DNA of 64,000 nucleotides. It comes from Artocarpus heterophyllus (Eukaryota; Streptophyta; Magnoliopsida; Rosales; Moraceae). The notes below the pieces were generated by a model, which saw only the letters and a program-made list of their open reading frames with translations, had not been told where the DNA came from and searched no databases. The stretch lies in contig CM046348.1 of the NCBI GenBank assembly GCA_025403435.1, positions 19,381,679 through 19,445,678 on the forward strand, in the 5' to 3' direction. Positions 28,861 through 39,154 of this stretch are shown piece by piece. The first letter of the stretch is position 1; every line of letters starts with the position of its first letter. A program made the translations under genes and the position numbers.

Positions 28861-30703
28861 GGTTATAATTAGATGAATGAAAATGATTTATCTTTTTGTG
28901 TTTTTTTTTTGTTTTTTCCTGTCAGGTCAATACTTTTTTTTTCCCCTTTTCTTATCAGCCACAAGTCGAGAAGTGGTCCAATCAGATATTTTTATTTCCT
29001 TTTCCTATTTTCATCTGCCACTGTTGTCTGGTTCCAAATCTCCACATGCTACATCTTTGCCTTTTTATTTATTTATGTTAAAAAAATTTTCTTCAAAGCA
29101 GAGTTTGCGTCTAAAAAGACTCAAACTCAACTGACGTCTCTCCCAACGGCTGTGATTCTAATATTCTTCTTCTGTTGCTTCATATCAAGGCAATATGACT
29201 GCTTTCCTTAGTGCTTTATGAATGCAATATTCGGATAATGCGATATTCTCCACTATTGAAGAGCATTATATTAGAGTCCACACATTAAACGAGAGAGAGA
29301 ATTTTATATCCCAAGATATGTGAAAAAAATATATTTTCTTTTATTATTAAATCACATCAGAATCCTAATTGGAAATATGTGGAACTTATCTTGCCATCCT
29401 GATTGTCTACAATGCTAAAGTTGCTGCTGAGATAATTTAATCTTCATTATTATGATGAAGACGTTAAATATAATTAAAGAATGCTCTAGAAAATCAAAAG
29501 AGATGGGTCACAACAACTTTTTTCAAGTCCAAAATAATAGCTATTGACCAAAATGACAAGTTCTCACAAAAAAAAAAAAAAAAGGTCTTCTATAAAGAAA
29601 AAGACATGTCATAACATGCATGATTCCGCAGCACCATATTATATGCAGAAGAGTGTTTTATCTTTTTTTTTTTCTAAAAAATTTATTGGTGTCATCCTAT
29701 TTTTTATTATTTTCGTCAATTTGAAAGTCTCGAAGCCTAAAAATGAAACAATATGGATTGACTCTATTTTACTTAAATGATGGACCCAGGTTTTTTTATT
29801 TATGCCACTGCACACTTAACACCATTGAACACATTCGTCGGGCAAGAATTTTGAAATGGTGTTGTGAAATATCAAACTTTAACTGCATTATGAGAAGACA
29901 CCGACTTGTTAAGACTATAATATATCAAACTCTTGGCACATCTTGAAAAACAAATCCTTATATTATATAGAAGAATATGTTTAGTATATTTTGAACAAAG
30001 ATATATTGGGTAAAATTATTTTTTTCTTGCAAATATGATAGTTAAAACACATACATCTATTAGCAAGTATCTTTTTTTGGGGCCTAATGTCCTATTTTTG
30101 GCATATACAAACCACTTTTAGTGTGTGAACCCAATTGTTACGGTTTAGGATCCAACCAATACATAATACCTATTAGTGAGTAATTTTTTTTTTTAATTTT
30201 GCTTTTTTTTTAATATCCTATTTTTGACATATACAAGCCACTTTTCATGCGTGAACCCAATCATTACGGTCTAGGATCCACCCAATACATGCGCTAGTGC
30301 TTTCTTCCTTCAATATAAGTGCGCACCACCATTCTGAAGTCCCCATTACAATTATAATAATGTTTGTTTTTTATTTTATTATTATCTATTTATTTTAGTA
30401 CTTTTATATGGTTTTTTTTTAATATAGTAATTAGTTATTTTTGGTTGCTTTGAAGCCGCCGGAGTGTATTTAGCTCACGTGACTTGCACCAATCTTGTGT
30501 CTTTCAAAACATTCCACTGGCCATCACATGCATAGTCACGGGTCATAAAATGACTGGCTGTGCTCCAATTTCGAAGAGAAAAAACTTAAAGAAGCGAAAA
30601 GATTGGCTGTCTTGCCTCGACAGTTGGTAACCAAACCCACTGAAGAAAATCTAGCACTCTGAGGTTCCCTCTTTTGTCATCTTTTGAAGATTCCTTAAGC
30701 TAG

Positions 30704-30736
<33 letters not shown>

Positions 30737-30768
30737 TCATGAATTGCTATATTCAGTACGCATATGAG
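28861..30768. other. triplicated intergenic block, copy 1
   Basis: Matches 41458-43423 and 56990-58932. Ends with a TAA microsatellite (30704-30735) whose length differs between copies, then the copia target site. A 67-codon frame (29743-29946) is present in all three copies with few changes. The non-coding DNA around it is equally conserved, so there is no sign of selection for a protein. Confidence 0.55.
30087..30300. repeat. short internal direct duplication
   Basis: Two diverged copies of a block containing 'cctatttttg.catatacaa.ccactttt', 'gtgaacccaat..ttacggt.taggatcca.ccaatacat' lie at about 30087-30165 and 30220-30292. Both halves are present in the other two copies (about 42735-42935 and 58258-58460), so the internal duplication is older than the triplication. 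Confidence 0.65.
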
Positions 30769-30773
30769 AATTG

Positions 30774-31254
30774 TGTTAGAAAATAATTTTTATGTGTGCC
30801 TATATATGTATTTAAATATGTTTAATATTATTTTAAGATAAAGCTTAAATTAAAGTGATATAATTAAGATAAAGTTAAAAAGTTTTTTGGGTAATATAAT
30901 ATATGAGTTATTATTTTTATTATCATTATTATATGTGTAGATATCAATTTATAATTTCTAGATTTTATGATGGACAAAACTGAAAATATATTAAAATAAC
31001 TAAAGAAAGTTATTTATTCTGGTTATGGTCCCTAATTTTCATACATATTATTTTTCAAAAAGTTTAAAGAAATTCATGCTTCTCTGAAATCCCATCTTCA
31101 GAAAAGTTTCTAGGAATACGTATTAGATTAGAAGACAATAACCTACAACAATTCAAAATCATGAATCAAGGTACGCTTTCGTAATTCAAAATGATTTCTC
31201 TTAATAATTTGGCATGAACGATCTTGGTAAATTATGATTAAATTTGTTTCAACA
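30774..31254 (+). repeat. old copia left LTR
   Basis: 481 bp, TGTTAG...CAACA. Homologous LTR copies are at 37112-37588, 43424-43901 and 58938-59415. Confidence 0.9.
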
Positions 31255-31256
31255 AG

Positions 31257-31269
31257 TGGCATCAGAGTC
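31257..31269 (+). other. old copia primer binding site
   Basis: TGGCATCAGAGTC, two changes from the TGGTATCAGAGCC initiator tRNA-Met site, two bases after the LTR. Confidence 0.75.
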
Positions 31270-31539
31270 GTCTTGTGTTGAATTATTGAGAAATGTACAA
31301 TTGGATTAAGAATATACAGTAATTCGGTTGAATTTGTTTTCCTAACATTGAATTCAATTTGAAGAAATTTCTTTTCTTTCATTGTTCGGCAAAGTTCTCA
31401 AAGATTTGTTTTAATGATTCAGCCTTATTTAAATACACTGCATGCATGCCAAATTACCATTAATTATGGCTGCTGTTAAAAAAAAAAAGGAACACACTGC
31501 CATATACGATTTCATTGAAATCGTTGTGTGTGGGTTAAG

Positions 31540-31860
31540 TAACCCCTTGGATTACTGGCAGCAAACTCACTGCCGCTGGCAAGGAACTCCGGCCGTGACT
31601 GTCTAGCCTCACCGGAGAGGGTGAATAGCGGCCTTTCGTGGCGGCAGTGCAAGGAAACGGCAGCCAAAAGCCGTTGTTCCGTCGGCATGCTGGGTTTTGC
31701 CAAAGGGAGAGAAAGGGGTTGTTCTTGGGTTTCATCGACGGCCCGCTGTTTCGCCGCAGGCACCGGCGAGTATAGTCGCAGCCGACGCGGCGAAGTCTCT
31801 TTGACGGTTGGCTCCTTGGTGTCTTTTCCCAGGGGTCACGACCCCTGGGTGTGCAACATA
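31540..31860. other. GC-rich island in copia leader
   Basis: About 320 bp much richer in G+C than the flanks, with many CpG and GCCG motifs, between the primer site and gag. Both strands are open for long stretches (81 codons on plus at 31621-31866, 116 codons on minus at 31885-31535), and both frames are also open in the unit 2 copy (59705-60050). I recognise no protein family. Long frames on both strands are expected in GC-rich DNA, so a coding role is not supported; a captured host fragment is possible. Confidence 0.45.
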
Positions 31861-32034
31861 GCCTAGATTTTCTTTTGGTCCACATGGGCCAACCAGGCCA
31901 GTGACCAAGTAGAAACCCAGGGGCTCAACCCCTGGGTGACAAACACCAAAAAAAAAAGGGGGGGGATGGGCTAGACACGGGCCTGGATTTATTGGGACCG
32001 TAACAAACAAAATCCTAGGGGCTCAACCCCTGGG
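31828..32034 (+). repeat. three repeated CCCAGGGG hairpins
   Basis: Three inverted repeats: 31828-31849 (CCCAGGGG, loop TCACGA, CCCCTGGG), 31915-31937 (ACCCAGGGG, loop CTCAA, CCCCTGGGT) and 32014-32034 (CCTAGGGG, loop CTCAA, CCCCTGGG with one G-T pair). All lie in the untranslated leader RNA and are kept in unit 2 (59993-60213). They could fold in the RNA as packaging or dimerisation stem-loops; that role is inference. Confidence 0.75.
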
Positions 32035-32085
32035 TGACCCGAATCAAAAAAAAAAAAGAGGGGGTTGGGTTTAGATCTGGGTTGG

Positions 32086-32195
32086 GTCAACCTGACTCGG
32101 TCCACTTTTGACCCGGTCATGGTCAACGGTCAATGTTGACTTTGACATTTGACTTTAACCTGGTTGACTTTTTGACCGATATTTTTAGGGGTCAA
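32086..32195. promoter_or_regulatory. dense W-box core cluster
   Basis: Ten TTGAC cores lie within 110 bp: six on plus (32108, 32136, 32142, 32149, 32164, 32172) and four on minus (GTCAA at 32086, 32122, 32129, 32191). TTGAC is the core bound by WRKY transcription factors; about one core per 500 bp is expected by chance on the two strands. The cluster sits in the leader, downstream of the LTR, and is retained at 60268-60377. Confidence 0.6.
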
Positions 32196-32672
32196 TTTTT
32201 GGGTGCAACTTTAAACTCAAATTGTGTTTTTGGATTATTAATATTATCAAATTAATTGATTGAACCAATAAGCTGCCAAAGTAGCATCTTTTGTGGATGC
32301 TAATTAATTTGTGATATTAAGATGGTTGTGTGTATTTAATTCATGCGAATATTAATCGGCCCAAAGGAAGTTTAATATTTGGTCAAATTACATTCATACC
32401 TGTGGTGATAAATATGTAACAATTATATGGTTATTTTTAGAATATGAATAATAAGTGGATCCCAAGATTAGCTTATTATTTGACATGAATTATTGTTAAT
32501 ATTTGATCACCACACCAAGAATACCACTTACAAGTTAATATTTCTGTCCAAAGACTAAATATTAATGTTGTTACAGGTTTCTTGTGATGGGATTAACCAT
32601 TGTTTGAATTTTATTGGTTGTTTTATGTGAACTCTTATGTGAATATGTGATTTTGTTCTTTGTTCAGCTATA

Positions 32673-35600
32673 GCATCATCTTCCTCGATATCTACAAGTG
32701 TTAATTCCATTTCTGTGCTGAATGGGACTAACTTCAAGGACTGAAAAGAGAATGTGTTAATCGTTCTCTGTTGCCTAGATCTAGACTTAGCCATAAGGAT
32801 TGAATGTCTCATTATTACGGATTGTAGTTCCACTGAGGATAAAAAAGAACTTAAAAGATGGGATCGTTCTAACCGAATGAGTCTGATGATCATTAAGAGA
32901 GGCATTCCAAAAGTCTTCAAGGGCACTGTGCCTGATGAGGATACTACAGCCAAGGGTTTCCTTGAAGCCATTGAGAAATGCTTTGTAAAGAATGATAAGG
33001 CTGAAACAAGCACGCTTTTGGCGAGCTTGATTTCAATGAGGTACAAAGCAAAAGGAAACATAAGGGAGTACATCATGGAGATGTCTCACCTGGCTTCAAA
33101 ATTAAAGACACTAGATCTAGAAATTTCTAAGGACCTTCTAGTGTATCTTATCTTGATTTCTCTTCCTGCCTAATTCAACCAATTCAAGATCAGTTACAAT
33201 TGTCAAAAAGAGAAATGGACTCTTAATGAGTTAATTTCTTATTGTGTGTAAGAGGAAGAAAGAATAAAGTAACAGAAAACTGAAAGTGCTGACTTGGCTA
33301 GCACCTTTAAGGACAAGAAGAAGAAAAGAAAGAAGAGTAATGAAGCTGCTAAAGGTCCAGCACAAAAGAAATAAGATAGGGATAAAAATGATGGAGATGT
33401 TGGTTGTTACTTTTGTGGTAAACCTAGACACATGAAGAAGGTCTGCACCAAGTATCATGCTTGGCGTGCAAAGAAAGGTATACTTCTCAATTTGGTTTGT
33501 TCTGAGGTTAATTTAACTTCAATGCCAAGACACACTTGGTGGATTTATTCAGGTGTCACTACCCATATAAGTGTGTCTATGCGGGGTTGCCTCAGCTGCC
33601 GAAAGCCAATTGATGCTGAAAGATTCATCTATGTGGGCGATGGCAAATCGGTAGAAGTTGAAGCAATAGGGCACTTTAGGTTATTATTAAGTTTCGATTA
33701 TTATTTGGATTTGAAAGACACTTTTGTTGCACCGTCATTGAGACGGATTTCTATTTCTACTTTGGACAAATCTGGATACTATTGTTCATTTGGAAATAGT
33801 CAGTTTAGTCTTTTCTTAAATTCAAATGTTATTGGTACCATTCTTTACCATTTCAAGATAACATATATTTGCTTGATACAGTTGTTTCTTATAATGAAAC
33901 CTTGCATATTAGTTCTCGTGGCATAAAATGTAAATTAACCGATGAGAATTTTGCTGTATTATGGCGTAAGCGATTATGACATATTTCAAGGAAAAGGATG
34001 GAAAGGCTTGTGTCAGATGGAATTCTTAATTCCCTTGATTTTATAAATTTTGAAATTTGTGTTAATTACATTAAAGGAAAACAGACAAACAAAAGGAGAT
34101 TGGGTGCCAATAGAACTACAGATGTCTTAGAATTGATACATACAGACATTTATGGACCATTTCCTATGGCTTCATGGAATGGTCAACAATACTTTGTATT
34201 GTTCATAGATGATTACTCTCAGTATGGCTACCTATGTCTCATACATGAGAAGTCATAGACTTTGGATGTGTTCAAGTCCTATGAGGCTGAGGTTGAACTT
34301 CAACTCAGCAAAAGAATTAAGGGCGCCAGATCTGAACGTGATGGTGAGTACTATGGCCAATATGACGGATCAGGTGAACAACGTCTAGGACCTTTTGTTA
34401 AATTCTTAAAGGAATGCAGGATAGTCCCTCAATATACCATGTCAGATTCACCTAGCATGAATGGTGTAGCTGAGAGACGAAACTGGACACTTAAGGACAT
34501 AGTGAAGAGTATGATTTGTCATTCCACCTTACCTGAATCCCTCTAGGGTGAAGCACTTAAGACTGCAGCTTACATTCTCAACAGAGTACCAACAAAGGCA
34601 GTAGGCAAAACACCTTATGAGCTTTGAACTGGCAAAAGGCCTAGTCTGAAGCATTTATATACTTGGGATTGTCCAGCAGAAGCAAGGCCTTATAGACCAA
34701 ATGAAAAGAAATTGGACTCTAAGATAGGGAGCTGTTATTTTATTGGTTACTCTGAACGGTCAAGGGGTTACAAATTTTATGATCACACTACTAAGGCTAT
34801 TTTTGAGACAAAAATTGCAACATTCTTTGAGAATGTTGAGTTTGGGGAGAGAAATAAGGTTAGAGACTATGTCTTTGAGGATGAATTTGATCCTGCTCCT
34901 CTTGTTCAAGAAGGATTGGTTCCTATTCCCACAATTGCTTTTGATAATGTTCAGGCTTCTATCCTTGATATTGATCAAGTTGCATATCAAGAACAACTAG
35001 ACATAGTCGTTCAACCCCTTGAGGTACAAACTCAACAACCATAAGAACCAAAACCTCAGGAAATTATACCATTAAGGAGATCCGCTAGAGAGAGGAGAAA
35101 TGTTATTTCGGATGATTACATAGTATTTCTCCAAGAACATAAGGAAAGTGTTGGATTGATGGATGATGATCCTATCAATGTCCATCAAGCCATGCATAGT
35201 TCAAACTCTCAAAAATGGATGGATGCCATGAAAGATGAGATAAAGTCTATGAAGGATAATGACGTTTGGGATCTCGTTCCATTAGTTGAAGGTGCGAAGC
35301 CTATTGGCTGTAAATGGATATTAAAACCAAGAGAGATTCGAAGGGTGATGTAGAGCGATATAAGGCTCATCTTGTCTCTAAGGGCTTTACTCAAAAGGAA
35401 GGCATTGATTATAAAGAGATTTAACGAAAGACTCTTTCAGGACAATTATGGCACTTGTAGCATATTTTGATCTTGAGCTACATCAGATGGATGTTAAGAC
35501 GGCGTTTCTAAATGGTGACATCGATGAACGATCTATATGGTGTAGCCAGAAAACTTTGAGTCGGGAGACCCAAAGAAGATAGTATGCAAATTAAAGAAAT

Positions 35601-36728
35601 CCATCTATAAGTTTAAGCAAATTTCTTGTCAATGGTATTACAAATTACATCAAGTGATAGTTTCATTCGATTTCGAGATGAACGTTGTCGATGACTGTAT
35701 ATACCATAAGTTTAGTGGGAGTAATTTTATTCTCCTGGTATTGTATGTTGACGATATACTGCTTGCCACCAATGATATAGGTTTATTGCACAAAACCAAG
35801 AGATTTCTATCAAAGAAATTTGAAATAAAAGATCTTGGTGATGCCTCTTTTGTATTAGGAATTAAAATACACCGAGATCACTTTCAGGGTATTCTTGGGT
35901 ATCACAAAAGAGTTATATCGAAAAGGTGCTTAAAAGATTTGGCATGTAGGATTGTAAACCAGGAGATACCCCTGTGGCTAAAGGAGATAAGTTCAGTTTA
36001 AGTCAGTGTCCTAAGAACGACCTTGAGGTTAAGGAAATGGAAAAGATCCCATATGCATCAGCTGTTGGGAGTCTAATGTATGATCAGGTTTGTACTCATC
36101 CGGATATAGCATACATTGTTGAATTGTTGGGTAGATATTTGATTAACCCTGGAATGGATCATTGGAAAGTAGCCAAATGAGTTATGCGATATTTACAAAG
36201 AACAAAAGATTACATGCTTACATATAGAAGGTCGGACCAACTCGAGATCATTAGTTATTCGGATTCAGATTTGCTGGATGTCAAGATAGTCGTTGATCCA
36301 CTTCGGGCTATATTTATTTGCTTGTTAGAGGAGCTATTTCTTGGAAGAGTGTTAAGCAGTCACTCATAGCTTCTTCCACTATGGCGGCAGAATTTATAGC
36401 ATGTTATGAGCCATCCAATCACGGAATAGGGCTGCGAAACTTTGTCATTGGATTGCAAATCGTGAAAAGTATAAAAAGACCACTTAAGTTGTTTTGTGAC
36501 AATAAATCTGCAGTCTTATATTCCAACAACAACAGGAGCTCTTCAAAGTCAAAGCACATAGACATTAAGTTTCTTGTTGTTAAAGAAAGAGTTCAGAGTG
36601 GCCAGGTGTTTATAGAGCATATTGGTACAAACTCTATGATTACGGATCCGTTTACAAAAGGGCTTCCACCCAAGGTCTTTCATGAGCATACTGCTCATAT
36701 GGGTGTTCAGTTACTTGATGATATGTAA
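32673..36728 (+). pseudogene. old copia gag-pol remnant, unit 1
   Basis: Order of recognisable pieces: gag, zinc knuckle CYFCGKPRHMKKVC (about 33406-33447), protease remnant WWIYSG where the catalytic Asp codon now reads Tyr (33546-33548), integrase pieces (HTDIYGPF, SPSMNGVAERR), reverse transcriptase with YVDD (about 35740), RNase H end (ADPFTKGLPP-like, TDPFTKGLPP). Stops at 32742-32744, 33977-33979 and 34625-34627 occur only in this copy. Stops near 33171, 33371, 34256, 34543 and 35042, and a frame slip near 35335, are shared with unit 2. It has no coding capacity for a whole polyprotein. The RT sequence is of the TNT1-94-like group. Confidence 0.9.
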
Positions 36729-37111
36729 TTTTAGTAGAAGTTTGTATTTGAATACTAATTTTCTTTATATATAGACATTGTGTGTTTGTATATGTTTTCT
36801 GCAGAAATAAAGAATGCAATTCACTTACACTCTGATTTTGATATGGTTTTTGATCTCATTGGGATATAAGGTTGGACCAGTTGGAAATAGACATGTTTAG
36901 ATCACTTTGCATGTAATTTCCATGCTGCACATCCCTACTTGATCTATGTCATTTGGTTATATCAATATGTGTGATCATTGATGGGTCTAGTCACGTTTAT
37001 TTGTGACAAAGACCACTTTGGTTTTATATTAGTATGATCAATGGGCGAGATTGTTCAGGAATACCCTTAAATGCGATAGCAAAAGAAATATATGTGGCCC
37101 AGGTGGGAGAT

Positions 37112-37588
37112 TGTTGGAAAATAATTTTCATGTGGGCCTACATATGTATTTAAATGTGTTGTTTAATGCTATCTTAAGGTAAAGCCTAAATTAAAGTGAT
37201 ATAATTAAGATAAATTTAAAAGCTTTTTGGGTATTAATATAATGTATGGGTTATTATTATTATTATATGTGTAGATACCAATTTGTAATTTTCAGATTTT
37301 ATGATAGGTAAAACTGAAAATACATTAAAATAACTAAAGAATGTTATTTATTCTGGTTATAGTCCCTAATTTTCATACGTATTATTTTTCAAAAAGTTTA
37401 AAGAAATTCCTGCTTTTCTGAAATCCCATCTTCAGAAAAGTTTCTAGGAATACGTATTGGATTAGAAGACAATAACCCACAAAGATCTAAAATCATGAAT
37501 CAAGGTACGCTTCCGCAATTCAGAATAATTTCTCTCAATGATTTGACATGAACGATCTTAGTAGATTATGATTAAATTTGTTCAAACA
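37112..37588 (+). repeat. old copia right LTR
   Basis: 477 bp, TGTTGG...AAACA, preceded by the purine tract AGGTGGGAGA. It is followed by AATTG, matching the left flank. Confidence 0.88.
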
Positions 37589-37593
37589 AATTG

Positions 37594-39149
37594 AATATAA
37601 TGATGTCTTTTACAAATGTTTTCACTGTCAACGTTAATAACGACAGGTCATTATCTTAAAAACAATTTCACAAGAATCTTCCCACCAGTACATATGCAGG
37701 GAAGGAGAAAGAAAATTTAGTTGGGAGTGAAGTAAAATTTCGGGGACGAAGTATAATATTAGGTGGGGTGGAGTATAATTTTAAAGGGTGGATATAATTT
37801 TTATAAAATTTTAAACAATGTTGGAAGGAAAAAAAAGAGTTTAAAAGGACGGCCATTCATCTTGAGCCGTGAGTGTATATATATACATCATGAGAATTAA
37901 TCCATTTTTCTCCTACCAACTTTTGTTCGATACTTTTGTATGGTTAAAATTTTGGTTGTTTAGCAGCCTACGGCTACCTTTCTTTTTTTTTTTTTTTTCA
38001 ATAAATATGAATTCTTATTTTCTTAGAAACTTAGATGACTTTTTGTTGCTTTTGTTCCAACTAAACAAATTTTAATTCAAACTATTTTTGATTTTTTTTT
38101 CACAAAATTTGAATATCAATCCGAGTTGACGGTCCAGACGACGTAGTAACATGGCATTTAGTTGAAATATTTTAAAACATGTTATTTACTTCAAAAAGTT
38201 TGAAAAATGGACATATTTTTTTCTTCTATATTCTATTCCTGGTAAACGTCTACCAATGATCTTTTGTAATGCAAAACCAAATTTTAAACTACCAAATGCT
38301 AGTTTCATACTTCTAGTTCATCATCTGCCTACAAAATTTCAGTCATGATCCACTAGGACCACTAAAAACACATAGTAGATGATTCAAGGAAAAAAAAAAA
38401 AAAAACTAGATGTTGATGTCGCAATAAATAGAATGATTTTATATTGAACTAATTATGATATGATAAATTTTTATGTGATTGCTTGCAAGTCTGGCAACTA
38501 AAATAAATATATTTAGTTAGTTTTTTTTTTAATTTTTGCTGAATATATTTAATTAGTTGATCTCAGCAATAATTATGTATAATATTTCTTTCTCTTGTTT
38601 TTTTTAGCCAAAGTTATGTAAAATATATGTACTTCTATTTTTACAACGTGCCTGAGAAAGAAGAAACAACCAAAAAGGGATATTTTGACAAAAGAGTAAA
38701 AAAAAATTTTAATTGGACAAATAACCTCTCTTTTTTTATACTAAAAAATACGCTTTTTTGTGTAGTAAAACTGCTCCAGTTTTTTACAGAAAGATAAGAA
38801 AAAGACTTGTAGCAAGGAAATGAACCTCAACAGAGTGAAAAGAAAAAAAACTGAAGCAGTTTTTATGCCTAAAAAATTTGTTTTTTTGATGCCAAAAAAC
38901 TGCAAAAAAAAAAAGTCATTTTGCAAAAAAAGCTTTTTCTTAAAGTCACTTTTCAAAATGATGATTATTTCCATGACAAAAATGTTGGCATATATCGCAA
39001 TGATAGAACAATCTTGTTTTCAACAGATCACAAATACATGACATACATATAAATTTTCGACACAACTTAGTCTTGGTCAAGGTCATTTTTGTATTTTGTA
39101 TCATTCAAAAAATCCTTATTTTACTGTCAAAACACTAGCTTTTGTATCA
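37594..39149. other. single-copy spacer
   Basis: No match elsewhere in the window except the inverted-repeat element at 38741-38955. AT-rich, with short T and A tracts and no gene signals. If unit 2 continues as unit 1 does, a second copy should lie beyond the right edge of the window. Confidence 0.45.
38741..38955. repeat. A/T-rich inverted-repeat element, copy 2
   Basis: Arms AAACTGCTCCAGTTTTTT and AAAAAAACTGAAGCAGTTT flank a core with 'cttgtagcaaggaaatgaacctcaaca'. Relative of 15478-15692. The A/T tracts make exact ends uncertain. Confidence 0.5.
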
Positions 39150-39154
39150 CATAA

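Larger units (their letters stand above)
30774..37588 (+). mobile_element. Ty1/copia element, old, inactivated, full length
   Basis: Left LTR 30774-31254, primer site 31257-31269, decayed gag-pol, purine tract 37101-37110, right LTR 37112-37588. A 5-bp target duplication AATTG flanks it (30769-30773, 37589-37593). The LTRs differ by roughly 8-10% by eye, so this is the oldest complete element here. The same insertion, with the same left flank, is in unit 2 (58938 to the end of the window), so it predates the duplication. Confidence 0.93.

Noticed and set aside
29743..29946. 67-codon frame kept in three copies (also 42375-42578 and 57902-58105)
   Set aside because: The surrounding non-coding DNA is as conserved, and changes fall without codon-position bias.
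30704..30735. TAA microsatellite as a functional site
   Set aside because: Simple-sequence length variation between the three copies; nothing suggests function.
31535..31885. 116-codon minus and 81-codon plus frames in the GC-rich island
   Set aside because: Overlapping long frames on both strands are expected in GC-rich DNA. Not listed as genes because no family, start context or codon pattern supports them.
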